14,283 nt of DNA. Source: Caulobacteraceae bacterium. Lineage in GTDB: Bacteria; Pseudomonadota; Alphaproteobacteria; Caulobacterales; Caulobacteraceae. The translations under genes and the position numbers were made by a program. Positions 7,571 through 14,283 of this stretch are shown one piece after another. The notes under the pieces are model-generated. The model saw only the letters and a program-made list of their open reading frames with translations, was not told the DNA's origin and did no database searches. Location of the stretch: contig PMOM01000258.1 of assembly GCA_003161535.1 (NCBI GenBank), positions 1,369-15,651 on the forward strand, in the 5' to 3' direction. Within the stretch, counting starts at the first letter, position 1. Every line of letters begins with the position of its first letter.

Positions 7571-8596
7571 CTAGACCCTGCCCACCTCCCCGCACACGAA
7601 CGCCGTCTCACCGGCGGCCAACAGGGCCCCGAGGACTTCTTCGGCTTGCTTAGGCCCGACGATCAGCAGGAATCCCACGCCGCAGTTGAACGCTCGGCGA
7701 AGCTCAGCTTCGCTGACGCCGCCGGTCTCTTGCAGCCATTGGAAGACGGGCGGCGCGGTCCAGGCGCCCCAGTCGAACCTCGCGGCAAGGCCATCGGCCA
7801 GTGCGCGCGGCGGGTTATCGATCAGGCCGCCGCCGGTGATGTGCGCGGCGCCCTTGATTCGGCCCGCCCTAGCCAGGGGCAGGACGCTGGAGACATAGAT
7901 GCGGGTGGGCGTCATCAGGGCTTGCGCCAGGGTCGAACCGCCCTGGAATGGCGCCGCGTCGCTCCACGCCAAGCCCGATCGCTCGACCACGCCGCGGATG
8001 AGGGAATAGCCGTTGGAGTGGGGGCCGGAAGAAGCCAGGGCGATCATCAGGTCGCCCGGCCGCTGCGCCTCCAGCCTGGGTAGGACGCCGGCGCGCTCCA
8101 CCGCACCCAGGCAGAATCCGGCGAGATCGTAGTCGCCGTCCTGGTACATGCCGGGCATCTCCGCGGTTTCTCCGCCCACCAGGGCCGCGCCCGCCAAGCG
8201 GCAGCCCTCCGCGATGCCGGCCACCACCCGCGTCGCGGTGGCCACCTCCAATCGGCCGGTGGCGAAGTAGTCCAGGAACAGCAGGGGCTCGGCTCCCTGC
8301 GCCAGAAGGTCATTGGCGCACATGGCCACCAGATCGATGCCCACTGTGTCATGCAGACCCGTCTCGATGGCGATCTTCAGCTTGGTGCCGACCCCGTCGG
8401 TGGTGGTGACCAACAGGGCGTCCTCGTAGCCGGCGGCCTTGAGATCGAACAAGGCTCCAAACCCACCCAGGGCGGCGTCGGCGCCGGGCCGGCGGGTGGC
8501 GCGCGCCAAGGGCTTGATGGCTTCGACCAGGGCCGCCCCAGCGTCGATGTCCACGCCGGCGCCCGCATAGGTGAGACCGTTGGGTCGCTCGCTCAT
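7571..8596 (-). CDS. purM: Phosphoribosylformylglycinamidine cyclo-ligase (AIR synthetase)
   Basis: Catalyses ATP-dependent closure of FGAM to aminoimidazole ribonucleotide, the fifth step of de novo purine synthesis. The 341-residue length is close to the 345 of E. coli PurM. Visible family blocks in order are [12 protein letters not shown] at the N-terminus, [13 protein letters not shown], the [19 protein letters not shown] segment, [24 protein letters not shown] and [14 protein letters not shown]. The ATG at 8596 has no Shine-Dalgarno and overlaps, as ATGA, the stop of a 21-codon reading frame, so translation may depend on coupling. In many proteobacteria purN follows purM directly; here the downstream gene is ndk on the opposite strand. 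It is divergent from rnd. Confidence 0.97.
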   Translation of the reverse strand: MSERPNGLTYAGAGVDIDAGAALVEAIKPLARATRRPGADAALGGFGALFDLKAAGYEDALLVTTTDGVGTKLKIAIETGLHDTVGIDLVAMCANDLLAQGAEPLLFLDYFATGRLEVATATRVVAGIAEGCRLAGAALVGGETAEMPGMYQDGDYDLAGFCLGAVERAGVLPRLEAQRPGDLMIALASSGPHSNGYSLIRGVVERSGLAWSDAAPFQGGSTLAQALMTPTRIYVSSVLPLARAGRIKGAAHITGGGLIDNPPRALADGLAARFDWGAWTAPPVFQWLQETGGVSEAELRRAFNCGVGFLLIVGPKQAEEVLGALLAAGETAFVCGEVGRV

Positions 8597-8658
8597 GACT
8601 GGGACGGCTCGCGTTGCTGACTCTCAAAGAAATCGAACGAAGGCCAAGCGTCTTGCAT
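8593..8658 (-). CDS. Possible 21-codon leader ORF upstream of purM
   Basis: On the minus strand an ATG at 8658-8656 opens a 21-residue frame ([20 protein letters not shown], then Ser) that ends at TGA 8595-8593, overlapping the purM ATG at 8596-8594 as ATGA. A G-rich run (GGGGG) lies five bases before this ATG, whereas purM itself has no obvious ribosome binding site. A predicted -10 (TATAAA, 8682-8677) would start the transcript near 8670, just before it. Against coding: only 11 of its 20 codons after the start end in G or C, lower than the neighbouring genes. It may be a translated leader that couples to purM, or chance. Confidence 0.3.
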   Translation of the reverse strand: MQDAWPSFDFFESQQREPSQS

Positions 8659-8684
8659 GACCGCCCCCGCGCGTCGTTTATAGC
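8657..8684 (+). promoter_or_regulatory. Predicted rnd promoter, possibly leaderless
   Basis: TATAGC at 8679-8684 is a -10-like hexamer; ATGACC at 8657-8662, 16 bases upstream, matches four of six positions of TTGACA. Transcription would begin at about 8691, which is the first base of the rnd ATG. That would give a leaderless mRNA, consistent with the absence of a Shine-Dalgarno sequence before rnd. Confidence 0.35.
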
Positions 8685-8704
8685 TAGCCGATGATGCCGA
8701 TCAC
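8677..8704 (-). promoter_or_regulatory. Predicted purM promoter overlapping the rnd -10
   Basis: On the minus strand TATAAA (8682-8677) is a strong -10-like hexamer. It overlaps the rnd -10 on the other strand (TTTATAGC at 8677-8684). The -35 is poor: GTGATC at 8704-8699 with 16-base spacing. The transcript would start near 8670, before the 21-codon leader ORF and purM. Confidence 0.35.
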
Positions 8705-9866
8705 CACCACCGCCGAACTATCGGCCTTTTGCGAGCAATTGCGAGGCGAGCCCTTCGTCGCGGTCGATACCGAATTCATGCGCGAGACCACCTATTGGCC
8801 GAAGCTGTGCCTGATCCAGGCGGCCGCGCCGACAGCGGAAGCTGTGATCGACCCGTTGGCGCCGGATCTGGACCTCGCGCCATTCCTTGACGTCCTGCGC
8901 GACACGGCGACTGAGAAGGTGTTGCACGCCGCTCGCCAGGACGTGGAAATCTTCCACAATCTGGGGGCCATCCCCCAGCCCCTTTTCGACACCCAGATCG
9001 CCGGCATGGCGGCCGGTTTTGGCGAGCAGATCGCCTATGACGCCTTGGTTCGCCAGATGCTGAAGATCGACCTGGACAAGTCGAGCCGCTTCACCGACTG
9101 GGCGCGCCGCCCCCTGAGCGATGCCCAACTAACCTACGCCCTGGCCGATGTGACGCACTTGGCGCGGCTCTATCCAATGTTGCGCGCCAAGCTGGAAGCG
9201 GCGGGGCGGATGGGCTGGGTAGCCGAGGAGATGCGGGCGATGACCGATCCGGCTCTCTACGACATGGAGCCGGAGAGCGCCTGGAAGCGATTGAAGCCGC
9301 GTCGATTCACGGCAAAATACCTCGCCGTCTTTCGCGCCGTGGCCGCCTGGCGCGAGCGCACCGCCCAGGCCCGCGACCAGCCGCGCGGACGCATCCTCAA
9401 GGATGACGCCATCGATGAATTGGCCACTCAGGCGCCCCTTGACGCCGAGGGCTTGAACCGGCTGCGATCGGTGCCCAAGGGGTTCGCCGGCTCCCGGTTT
9501 GGACCGGACCTGCTGGCCGCCATCCGCGCTGCGCTGACAGATCCCGAGGCCTATGCGCCGGTGATTGCCCGCAACGCCGCGCCCACATCACCGGCGGCCG
9601 GCGCGGTGGTCGAGTTGCTCAAGGTGCTTCTGAAAGCCAGGGCCGAAGACGCCGGTGTCGCTTCCAAGCTCATCGCCACGGTCTCCGACCTGGAAAAAAT
9701 CGCCAACGACGATGCCGCCGAGACGCCCGCCCTGACCGGCTGGCGCCGGGAAGCCTTCGGCGAAGATGCCCTAAAGCTCAAGCGCGGCGAGTTGGCCCTG
9801 GTGCTGGACGGAACGCGGGTGAGGGTGGTGGAGGTCAGGCGCGGGCCGAAGGGGGCCGCGCCATGA
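8691..9866 (+). CDS. rnd: Ribonuclease D
   Basis: A 3'-5' exoribonuclease that trims tRNA and other small RNA 3' ends. The DEDDy exonuclease set is complete: D26 and E28 in VAVDTEF, D84 in AARQDVEIF, and Y149 with D153 in YALADVTHL. The family segment [15 protein letters not shown] is at 129-143. An HRDC domain follows at about residues 210-290 (ending around [12 protein letters not shown] and the next helix), then a less conserved C-terminal part. At 391 residues it matches the usual length. The start is one of two adjacent ATGs (8691 or 8694), with no Shine-Dalgarno and a predicted transcription start at the ATG itself. The stop overlaps the nitrile hydratase alpha start as ATGA, so rnd is the promoter-proximal gene of a four-gene run. 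Confidence 0.95.
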   Translation: MMPITTTAELSAFCEQLRGEPFVAVDTEFMRETTYWPKLCLIQAAAPTAEAVIDPLAPDLDLAPFLDVLRDTATEKVLHAARQDVEIFHNLGAIPQPLFDTQIAGMAAGFGEQIAYDALVRQMLKIDLDKSSRFTDWARRPLSDAQLTYALADVTHLARLYPMLRAKLEAAGRMGWVAEEMRAMTDPALYDMEPESAWKRLKPRRFTAKYLAVFRAVAAWRERTAQARDQPRGRILKDDAIDELATQAPLDAEGLNRLRSVPKGFAGSRFGPDLLAAIRAALTDPEAYAPVIARNAAPTSPAAGAVVELLKVLLKARAEDAGVASKLIATVSDLEKIANDDAAETPALTGWRREAFGEDALKLKRGELALVLDGTRVRVVEVRRGPKGAAP

Positions 9867-10501
9867 CTCACGCCGAACACGATCACCACCATCACGGCGA
9901 CGAAGGCCAGGAGCCGCCTTCCGACCTTGCCCTGCGCGTCAAGGCGCTGGAGTCCCTGCTTGTCGAAAAGGGTCTGGTCGATGCGGCCGCTTTGGATGCG
10001 ATCATCGAGACCTATGAGCATAAGGTGGGGCCCCGCGACGGCGCCAAGGTTGTGGCGCTGGCATGGACCGACGCCGCCTACAGGCAAAGGCTGCTCGCCG
10101 ACGCCACCGCCGCCATCGCCGAACTGGGATTTGGCGGCCGCCAGGGCGAGCACATGATCGCGGTGGAAAACACGCCAAGCGTGCACAATCTGGTCGTCTG
10201 CACCCTTTGCTCTTGCTACCCCTGGCCGGTGCTGGGCTTGCCGCCGGTGTGGTACAAATCGGCGCCTTACCGCTCGCGGGCGGTGATCGATCCGCGCGGC
10301 GTTCTGGCGGAATTTGGGCTCGCGGTGGGCGAGGACGTCGAGATCCGGGTATGGGATTCCACCGCCGAGGTTCGCTATCTCGTGCTTCCGGAGCGGCCGG
10401 AGGGGATTGAACACCTGGACGCCGAGGCGTTGGCTGCTCTGGTGACGCGCGATTCCATGATCGGCGTGGCCAAGGTCCCATTGCCGTCGGCGCCGGTCTA
10501 G
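9863..10501 (+). CDS. nthA: Nitrile hydratase alpha subunit, cobalt type
   Basis: The metal-carrying subunit of nitrile hydratase, which adds water to nitriles to give amides in the cytoplasm. The diagnostic metal site is VCTLCSC at residues 112-118 (C113, C116, C118), followed by [15 protein letters not shown]. Thr after the first Cys marks the low-spin cobalt class; iron enzymes have Ser there. In this family the second and third cysteines are oxidised to sulfinate and sulfenate. The 212-residue length is typical. A His-rich N-terminus (HAEHDHHHH, residues 3-11) precedes the fold. The ATG at 9863 overlaps the rnd stop as ATGA, and GAAGGGGG at 9848-9855 lies seven bases upstream. The beta subunit and an activator-like gene follow. 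The gene order alpha-beta-activator resembles the Pseudomonas putida cobalt enzyme. Confidence 0.95.
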   Translation: MTHAEHDHHHHGDEGQEPPSDLALRVKALESLLVEKGLVDAAALDAIIETYEHKVGPRDGAKVVALAWTDAAYRQRLLADATAAIAELGFGGRQGEHMIAVENTPSVHNLVVCTLCSCYPWPVLGLPPVWYKSAPYRSRAVIDPRGVLAEFGLAVGEDVEIRVWDSTAEVRYLVLPERPEGIEHLDAEALAALVTRDSMIGVAKVPLPSAPV

Positions 10502-10503
10502 CA

Positions 10504-11163
10504 ATGAACAGCGTCCACGACATGGGTGGCATGCATGGGCTGGGGCCGATTGCTCCGGAGACGGACGAACCTGTTTTTCATCTGGCCTGGGAGACTCGGG
10601 TCCTGGCCTTGACCTTGGCCGTGGGAGCTTGGGGCAAGTGGAACATTGACGCCTCGCGTCACCAGCGCGAGCTCATTGCCGGGCGCGACTATCTGGCCAT
10701 GAGTTACTACGAAAAATGGTTGACCGGCTTGATCGAACTGATCGTCAAAACGGGCCTTGCGAGCCGATCGGAAATCGCCACCGGACGGCCGGTGAAGGGT
10801 GCGTCACGTCTCGTCCCGCCACTCAACGCCGCGCGCGTCGCGTCCGTCTTGGCGGCGGGCGGATCCTTCACGCGAGATGTCGCCGCGCCGGCGCGCTTTG
10901 TCGCCGGGGACGAGGTGCGGGCCAGGACCATCAATCCCGCCGGTCACACCCGCCTGCCGCGCTACGTCCGGGGCCGGCGAGGCGTCGTGGAGCGCGATCA
11001 CGGCGTCCATGTCTTTCCCGACAGCAATGCGCACGGCGCCGGCGAATGTCCTCAGCGGCTCTATGGTGTGCGCTTCGCCGCGCGGGAGCTTTGGGGCGAA
11101 ACCTCCGCGAAGCGGGACACGGTGCATCTGGATCTTTGGGACGCCTACCTTGAACCCGTTTGA
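10504..11163 (+). CDS. nthB: Nitrile hydratase beta subunit
   Basis: The partner subunit that forms the heterodimer or heterotetramer with the alpha subunit and supplies arginines that contact the oxidised cysteines. The 219-residue product starts with the characteristic MNSVHDMGGMHGLGPI. It continues with YYEKWLTGLIELIVKTG (residues 62-78), family-typical for the helical N-terminal half. The C-terminal half is an SH3-like barrel, including DEVRARTINPAGHTRLPRYVRG, which I recognise as the conserved pre-barrel segment, and a late YGVRFAARELWG. The ATG lies two bases after the alpha stop with no distinct Shine-Dalgarno, so re-initiation after alpha is likely. Its end may overlap the activator gene by 14 bases, depending on the start chosen there. 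Confidence 0.95.
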   Translation: MNSVHDMGGMHGLGPIAPETDEPVFHLAWETRVLALTLAVGAWGKWNIDASRHQRELIAGRDYLAMSYYEKWLTGLIELIVKTGLASRSEIATGRPVKGASRLVPPLNAARVASVLAAGGSFTRDVAAPARFVAGDEVRARTINPAGHTRLPRYVRGRRGVVERDHGVHVFPDSNAHGAGECPQRLYGVRFAARELWGETSAKRDTVHLDLWDAYLEPV

Positions 11164-11461
11164 GACCATTGGAGCCGAACGAGTGTTCGATGAACCTTGG
11201 CAGGCGCAGGCGTTTGCCCTGGCCGTGCGGCTCAGCCAGACCGGCGCCTTCACTTGGTCCGAATGGACGCAGGCTCTGTCTGCGCAGATCGCCGCCAGCG
11301 GTTCGAACGACGGCGGACGCTACTACGAAGCTTGGCTAGCCGCCCTGGAGAGCTTGGCCGCCCTTAAAGGTTTGGCTCAGCCGACCGAGTTGGAGCGGCG
11401 AAAGGCCGAGTGGGACCAGGCTTATCGCACCACGCCGCATGGCGAGCCGGTGGCGCTGTAG
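11150..11461 (+). CDS. Nitrile hydratase activator/accessory protein (P14K/NhlE-like)
   Basis: A small protein resembling the N-terminal part of nitrile hydratase beta. In cobalt enzymes such activators carry metal-loaded alpha subunit for self-subunit swapping. Recognisable blocks are FDEPWQAQAFALAVRLSQTGAFTWSEW and YYEAWLAALESLAALKGL, the latter paralleling the beta segment YYEKWLTGLIELIVKTG. The start is uncertain. TTG 11150 gives 103 residues, overlaps beta by 14 bases, and has GGGA at 11138-11141 upstream. GTG 11183 gives 92 residues with GGAG at 11171-11174, eight bases upstream. I list the longer form because the bases between the two starts encode a family-like lead-in (GAERVFDEPW). 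It ends the cassette, with only 49 bases to the convergent ppx stop. No amidase or cobalt permease follows. Confidence 0.85.
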   Translation: MNPFETIGAERVFDEPWQAQAFALAVRLSQTGAFTWSEWTQALSAQIAASGSNDGGRYYEAWLAALESLAALKGLAQPTELERRKAEWDQAYRTTPHGEPVAL

Positions 11462-11504
11462 AAACGGAACTCTCGAGCCTTGGCCCTTACGGGGCGTCGA
11501 CGAT

Positions 11505-11521
11505 TGGCTCTTAGAGAGCCA
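11505..11521. terminator. Small inverted repeat between convergent genes
   Basis: A perfect 7-bp stem, TGGCTCT (11505-11511) and AGAGCCA (11515-11521), with a three-base loop TAG. It lies in the gap between the nitrile hydratase cassette and ppx and includes the ppx stop codon at 11513-11511. There is no T-run on either side, so it is not a canonical intrinsic terminator. It could stabilise transcript ends or be incidental. Confidence 0.25.
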
Positions 11522-13058
11522 CGTGAGGCTCCGGCGCCGCCGCGTGCGCGTCCCTGGCGGCCGGTCGGCGCACCTTCAACTCGCGATCCAGGAGTCCGGC
11601 GAGCGTGGCCGCCCGCTTGACGGTTTGTTCTCCCAAGAGGGAGGAGACCCAGCCCTCTCCAGCTTGAAGCGTCACCGAATCGGCGCGGAATCCCAATCGC
11701 GCGCGGGCCAGAAGTTCGGGGCTGCGCCCCGATAGGTCGCACCCCAGGCGAAGAGCCGCGCCCAAAGCTCGGGCGCGTTGGCGGCGTTCGGGGCTGAGCA
11801 AGCGCTCCAGGGCGCCGAACTGCGGAATAGCGGTCGTGGCCGTGTGGCGGGCGAAGGCGGCGCAAGCCAGATATATCCGCTCGGCGTGGTCCATTCCGGG
11901 GACCGGCGCGCGCAGGACCTGATCGAAGATCAGCTCGGCGCGATGGTCGGGATGAAGCTGCGCGCCCAATTCCGCCAATCGACAGGCGGCGGCGAGCAGA
12001 ACCGGGTCCCTTTGTCCGAACAGGGGCTCGAGGGTGGCGAATGCGGGACCGATCCAGGTTTCCAGAGCAGCGCCCAGAGCTTCGGCCACCTTCTGGCGGG
12101 AGCCCAGTGCGGCGCAGCCCTCGACCAAGGGGTCGCGCTGGCGCACCGAAGGCTTCATGGATTCGAGCAACAGGCCCTCGCGCAAGCCATAGGCGGAAAT
12201 AACCACCCGCTTGATGTCCAGCTGGTCGATAAGGCCTTCCAACACCACGGCGGCATGGGGCAAAGCTTCAACGCGGCGCCGGGAAATCCCCTCCATGCGC
12301 TCAAGTGAAGCGCGAGACTGCTGGCTGATGAACCTCGCCGCGTCCAACGCATCGCGTCGCCCGATCTCGTATTGATGCACAATTTCTAAGGGGTATCCCG
12401 ATATTCTCATGTGAAGGAGAGCGAAATTTCGCCACGCGCCGCCCACCGCGTTCAGGGTCTCGGCGCTGTAGCGCGAGGCGAGGGGGCCGACATGGCGGTC
12501 CACCGCGGCGCGTACGCGCGAGGCGTCAAACTTTGCGACCTCCCCCACGGCGAAGGGGCCCAGGGGCAAGGTGACGCCGCCCGCCGGCGCGCCTCCTTCG
12601 AGCCGCGTCAACTCGAGACTACCGCCGCCCAAATCGCCCACCAGCCCCCTCGAGCCCGGCGCTCCGGCGAGAACGCCCAGGGCGGCATAACGCGCTTCCT
12701 CGGGTCCCTTGAGCACGCGCAACGAGAGGCCAGTTTCCAGTTCGACCCGGCGACGAAAATCCTCGCCATCGAGGGCCTCGCGCACCGCCGCGGTGGCGGC
12801 CGCGAACACGATGGCGGGCCGACTAGCGGCGATCAGGACGCGAAATCGCGCCAGGGCGACCATCGCGGTGGCGATACCGTCCGGCGACAGGCAGCCTGTG
12901 CTGGCCAAATCGCGGCCCAGTCCGGCCAGGACTTTCTCATTGAAGACAGTCCAGATCGCTCGACCGTCGAGCCGGTAGAGCACCAGGCGCACTGAGTTGC
13001 TGCCGACGTCGATGACGGCGGCGTCGCTTTGGCTGGGCCTATTTTCGGAGGCCGACAT
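11511..13058 (-). CDS. ppx: Exopolyphosphatase (Ppx/GppA family)
   Basis: Hydrolyses terminal phosphates from inorganic polyphosphate; family members may also act on pppGpp. With ATG 13058 the product is 515 residues. The N-terminal ASKHA-fold ATPase-like region shows [15 protein letters not shown] (phosphate-1, about 14-28), [10 protein letters not shown], the catalytic-acid segment [11 protein letters not shown] (E120/E121), and the glycine-rich phosphate-2 loop [10 protein letters not shown] at 141-150. The C-terminal part includes [10 protein letters not shown] and an HD-like helical region with [16 protein letters not shown], matching the two-part Ppx architecture. A TTG at 13064 is two codons upstream; neither start has a good Shine-Dalgarno. 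It overlaps the end of ppk by about 20 bases, the usual ppk-ppx operon. GppA specificity cannot be excluded from sequence. Confidence 0.93.
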   Translation of the reverse strand: MSASENRPSQSDAAVIDVGSNSVRLVLYRLDGRAIWTVFNEKVLAGLGRDLASTGCLSPDGIATAMVALARFRVLIAASRPAIVFAAATAAVREALDGEDFRRRVELETGLSLRVLKGPEEARYAALGVLAGAPGSRGLVGDLGGGSLELTRLEGGAPAGGVTLPLGPFAVGEVAKFDASRVRAAVDRHVGPLASRYSAETLNAVGGAWRNFALLHMRISGYPLEIVHQYEIGRRDALDAARFISQQSRASLERMEGISRRRVEALPHAAVVLEGLIDQLDIKRVVISAYGLREGLLLESMKPSVRQRDPLVEGCAALGSRQKVAEALGAALETWIGPAFATLEPLFGQRDPVLLAAACRLAELGAQLHPDHRAELIFDQVLRAPVPGMDHAERIYLACAAFARHTATTAIPQFGALERLLSPERRQRARALGAALRLGCDLSGRSPELLARARLGFRADSVTLQAGEGWVSSLLGEQTVKRAATLAGLLDRELKVRRPAARDAHAAAPEPHVAL

Positions 13059-14283
13059 GCTCAAACGCGCGTGGCAAATCCTTCACCTTGTGACCCCGAC
13101 CCGAGAGGGACGGATTGGTCATGAAATACTCGTGGGCGGAAAACGCTCCCTTGAGGTTCCAGCCAGGCCCACGACGATAGGCGCCTTCGGCATTGAGAAG
13201 CCAGCTCTGCGCTTCGTCGTTGAGGTTGGCGACCATGATCTGTTGCAGGACCTGCTGGTGAACGGTGGGGTTTTCCACCGGAACCATGGCTTCGACTCGC
13301 CGATCCAGATTTCGCGGCATCCAGTCGGCCGATGAAATGAACACCCGCGCCTCGGTGGAAGGCATGGCTTTGCCGTTGGCGAAAGCGACGATGCGGGCGT
13401 GTTCCAGGTAGCGGCCAATGATGCTCTTGACGCGGATGTTGTCGGAGAGACCCGCCAGGCCCGGTCTTAGACAACACACCCCGCGCACGATAAGATCGAT
13501 CGAGACCCCCGCACTGCTGGCTGCATAGAGCGCATCGATGATCTCCGGATCGGCCAGGGCGTTCATCTTGGCCCAGATCGCCGCGGGTTTGCCGTCCTTC
13601 GCATTGGTCGCCTCGGCGGCGATCAGGCGCAACAGGTCACCCTTCATGGTCACCGGAGAATAGGAAATCTTCTCGAGGCGCTCGGGTTGGGCGTAACCGG
13701 TGATGTAGTTGAACAATCGCCCTGAATCCCGCCCCAGCGCCGGATCGGTCGTGAACAAGGACAGATCGGTGTAAATCTTGGCCGTCACCGGATGGTAGTT
13801 GCCGGTGCCATAGTGGCAGTAGGTGCGCAGCGCCTCGCCCTCGCGGCGCACCACCAACGAGAGCTTGGCGTGCGTCTTGTACTCCACGAAGCCGAAGACG
13901 ACGTAGACGCCGGCGCGCTCCATGTCGCGGGCCCACTTCAAGTTGGCTTCCTCATCGAAGCGAGCCTTTATTTCCACAAGGGCGGTGACGTTCTTTCCGT
14001 TCTCGGCCGCCTCGATCAGGGCGGCGACGATGGGGCTGTCCTTGGAAGTGCGATAGAGCGTCTGTTTGATCGCCAGGACATTGGGATCCCGGGCCGCCTG
14101 CAGAAGGAACTGCACCACCACATCGAAACTTTCGAAGGGATGGTGGACAAGGATGTCCTTCTCGCGAATGGCCGCGAAGCAGTCGCCGCCATGGTCGCGG
14201 ATGCGCTCGGGAAAGCGGGCGGTAAAGGCCTTGAATTTCAAATCCGGATGATCGGCGGGTATTAGCTGCGCCATCTGGGCGAG
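13039..14283 (-). CDS. ppk: Polyphosphate kinase 1, 5'-partial (C-terminal ~60%)
   Basis: Reversibly polymerises the gamma phosphate of ATP into inorganic polyphosphate, at the inner face of the membrane in studied species. The gene begins beyond the right edge; the frame is open to base 14283, and the ATG at 14274 is an internal Met. Counting from that Met, the active-site residues are R75 (LYRTSKDS), R105 (KARFDEE), H135 ([13 protein letters not shown], the phosphorylated His) and H292 ([13 protein letters not shown]). Their spacings of 30, 30 and 157 equal those of E. coli R375, R405, H435 and H592, an offset of 300. About 300 N-terminal residues are therefore missing. The C-terminus runs past the E. 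coli end, finishing with [14 protein letters not shown], a tail I associate with alphaproteobacterial PPK1. Its stop overlaps the ppx start. Confidence 0.96.
   Translation of the reverse strand, partial: LAQMAQLIPADHPDLKFKAFTARFPERIRDHGGDCFAAIREKDILVHHPFESFDVVVQFLLQAARDPNVLAIKQTLYRTSKDSPIVAALIEAAENGKNVTALVEIKARFDEEANLKWARDMERAGVYVVFGFVEYKTHAKLSLVVRREGEALRTYCHYGTGNYHPVTAKIYTDLSLFTTDPALGRDSGRLFNYITGYAQPERLEKISYSPVTMKGDLLRLIAAEATNAKDGKPAAIWAKMNALADPEIIDALYAASSAGVSIDLIVRGVCCLRPGLAGLSDNIRVKSIIGRYLEHARIVAFANGKAMPSTEARVFISSADWMPRNLDRRVEAMVPVENPTVHQQVLQQIMVANLNDEAQSWLLNAEGAYRRGPGWNLKGAFSAHEYFMTNPSLSGRGHKVKDLPRAFEHVGLRK

Noticed and set aside
7553..7571. GCCCC/GGGGC hairpin between ndk and purM as a terminator
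   Set aside because: Only five base pairs with a nine-base loop and no T-run; too weak to call.
8619..8623. GANTC (GACTC), a CcrM-type methylation site, in the purM leader
   Set aside because: A single site in this sequence context is expected by chance, and other GANTC sites occur inside genes; no regulatory inference is justified.
12411..12995. 194-codon plus-strand open frame opposite ppx
   Set aside because: Antisense shadow of the conserved Ppx N-terminal domain; no motif or ribosome binding site.

Overview
This is a GC-rich, gene-dense window, visibly around two-thirds G+C although I did not count it. It reads as the chromosome of an alphaproteobacterium, most likely in the Caulobacteraceae (Caulobacter/Phenylobacterium type). 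The taxon is inferred from protein style, for example the NDK, PurM, RNase D and PPK1 sequences and a long PPK1 C-terminal tail, plus weak Shine-Dalgarno sites and ATGA-coupled genes. I could not run a search to confirm it. I see no tRNA, rRNA, insertion sequence, CRISPR array or phage signature. No gap between genes exceeds about 130 bases.

Layout, left to right. (1) Plus strand, 1-1973: the biotin carboxylase/biotin carrier subunit of an acyl-CoA carboxylase, best matched to propionyl-CoA carboxylase alpha, missing about nine N-terminal residues at the window edge. A small DUF805 membrane protein follows (2006-2410). (2) Plus strand, 2482-5118: a tight run of pepA (M17 leucyl aminopeptidase), an unnamed alpha/beta-hydrolase-like gene and holC (DNA polymerase III chi). 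The last two overlap by ATGA. (3) Minus strand, 5062-6999: a two-domain ABC-F ATPase (YheS/Uup type) whose tail overlaps the end of holC. (4) Plus strand, 7129-7548: ndk, divergent from the ABC-F gene across a 129-bp gap that appears to hold two overlapping promoters sharing one -10 core. (5) Minus strand, 7571-8596: purM, convergent with ndk and divergent from rnd. (6) Plus strand, 8691-11461: rnd (RNase D), followed with an ATGA overlap by a three-gene cobalt-type nitrile hydratase cassette (alpha, beta, P14K/NhlE-like activator). (7) Minus strand, 11511-14283: ppx and the C-terminal 60% of ppk (polyphosphate kinase 1), transcribed as ppk-ppx.

Most of the window is core metabolism and information processing: propionate carboxylation, peptide turnover, replisome loading, ribosome-associated ABC-F function, nucleotide synthesis, RNA maturation and polyphosphate turnover. 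The clearest accessory element is the nitrile hydratase cassette, which sits between rnd and the convergent ppx with no amidase or cobalt transporter in view. The more unusual regulatory signals are two divergent intergenic regions in which the -10 elements of opposing promoters overlap, a possible leaderless rnd start, and a 21-codon leader ORF overlapping the purM start by ATGA. I did not find a convincing wholly new system here. The interposed hydrolase and the shared promoters are the best candidates for follow-up.
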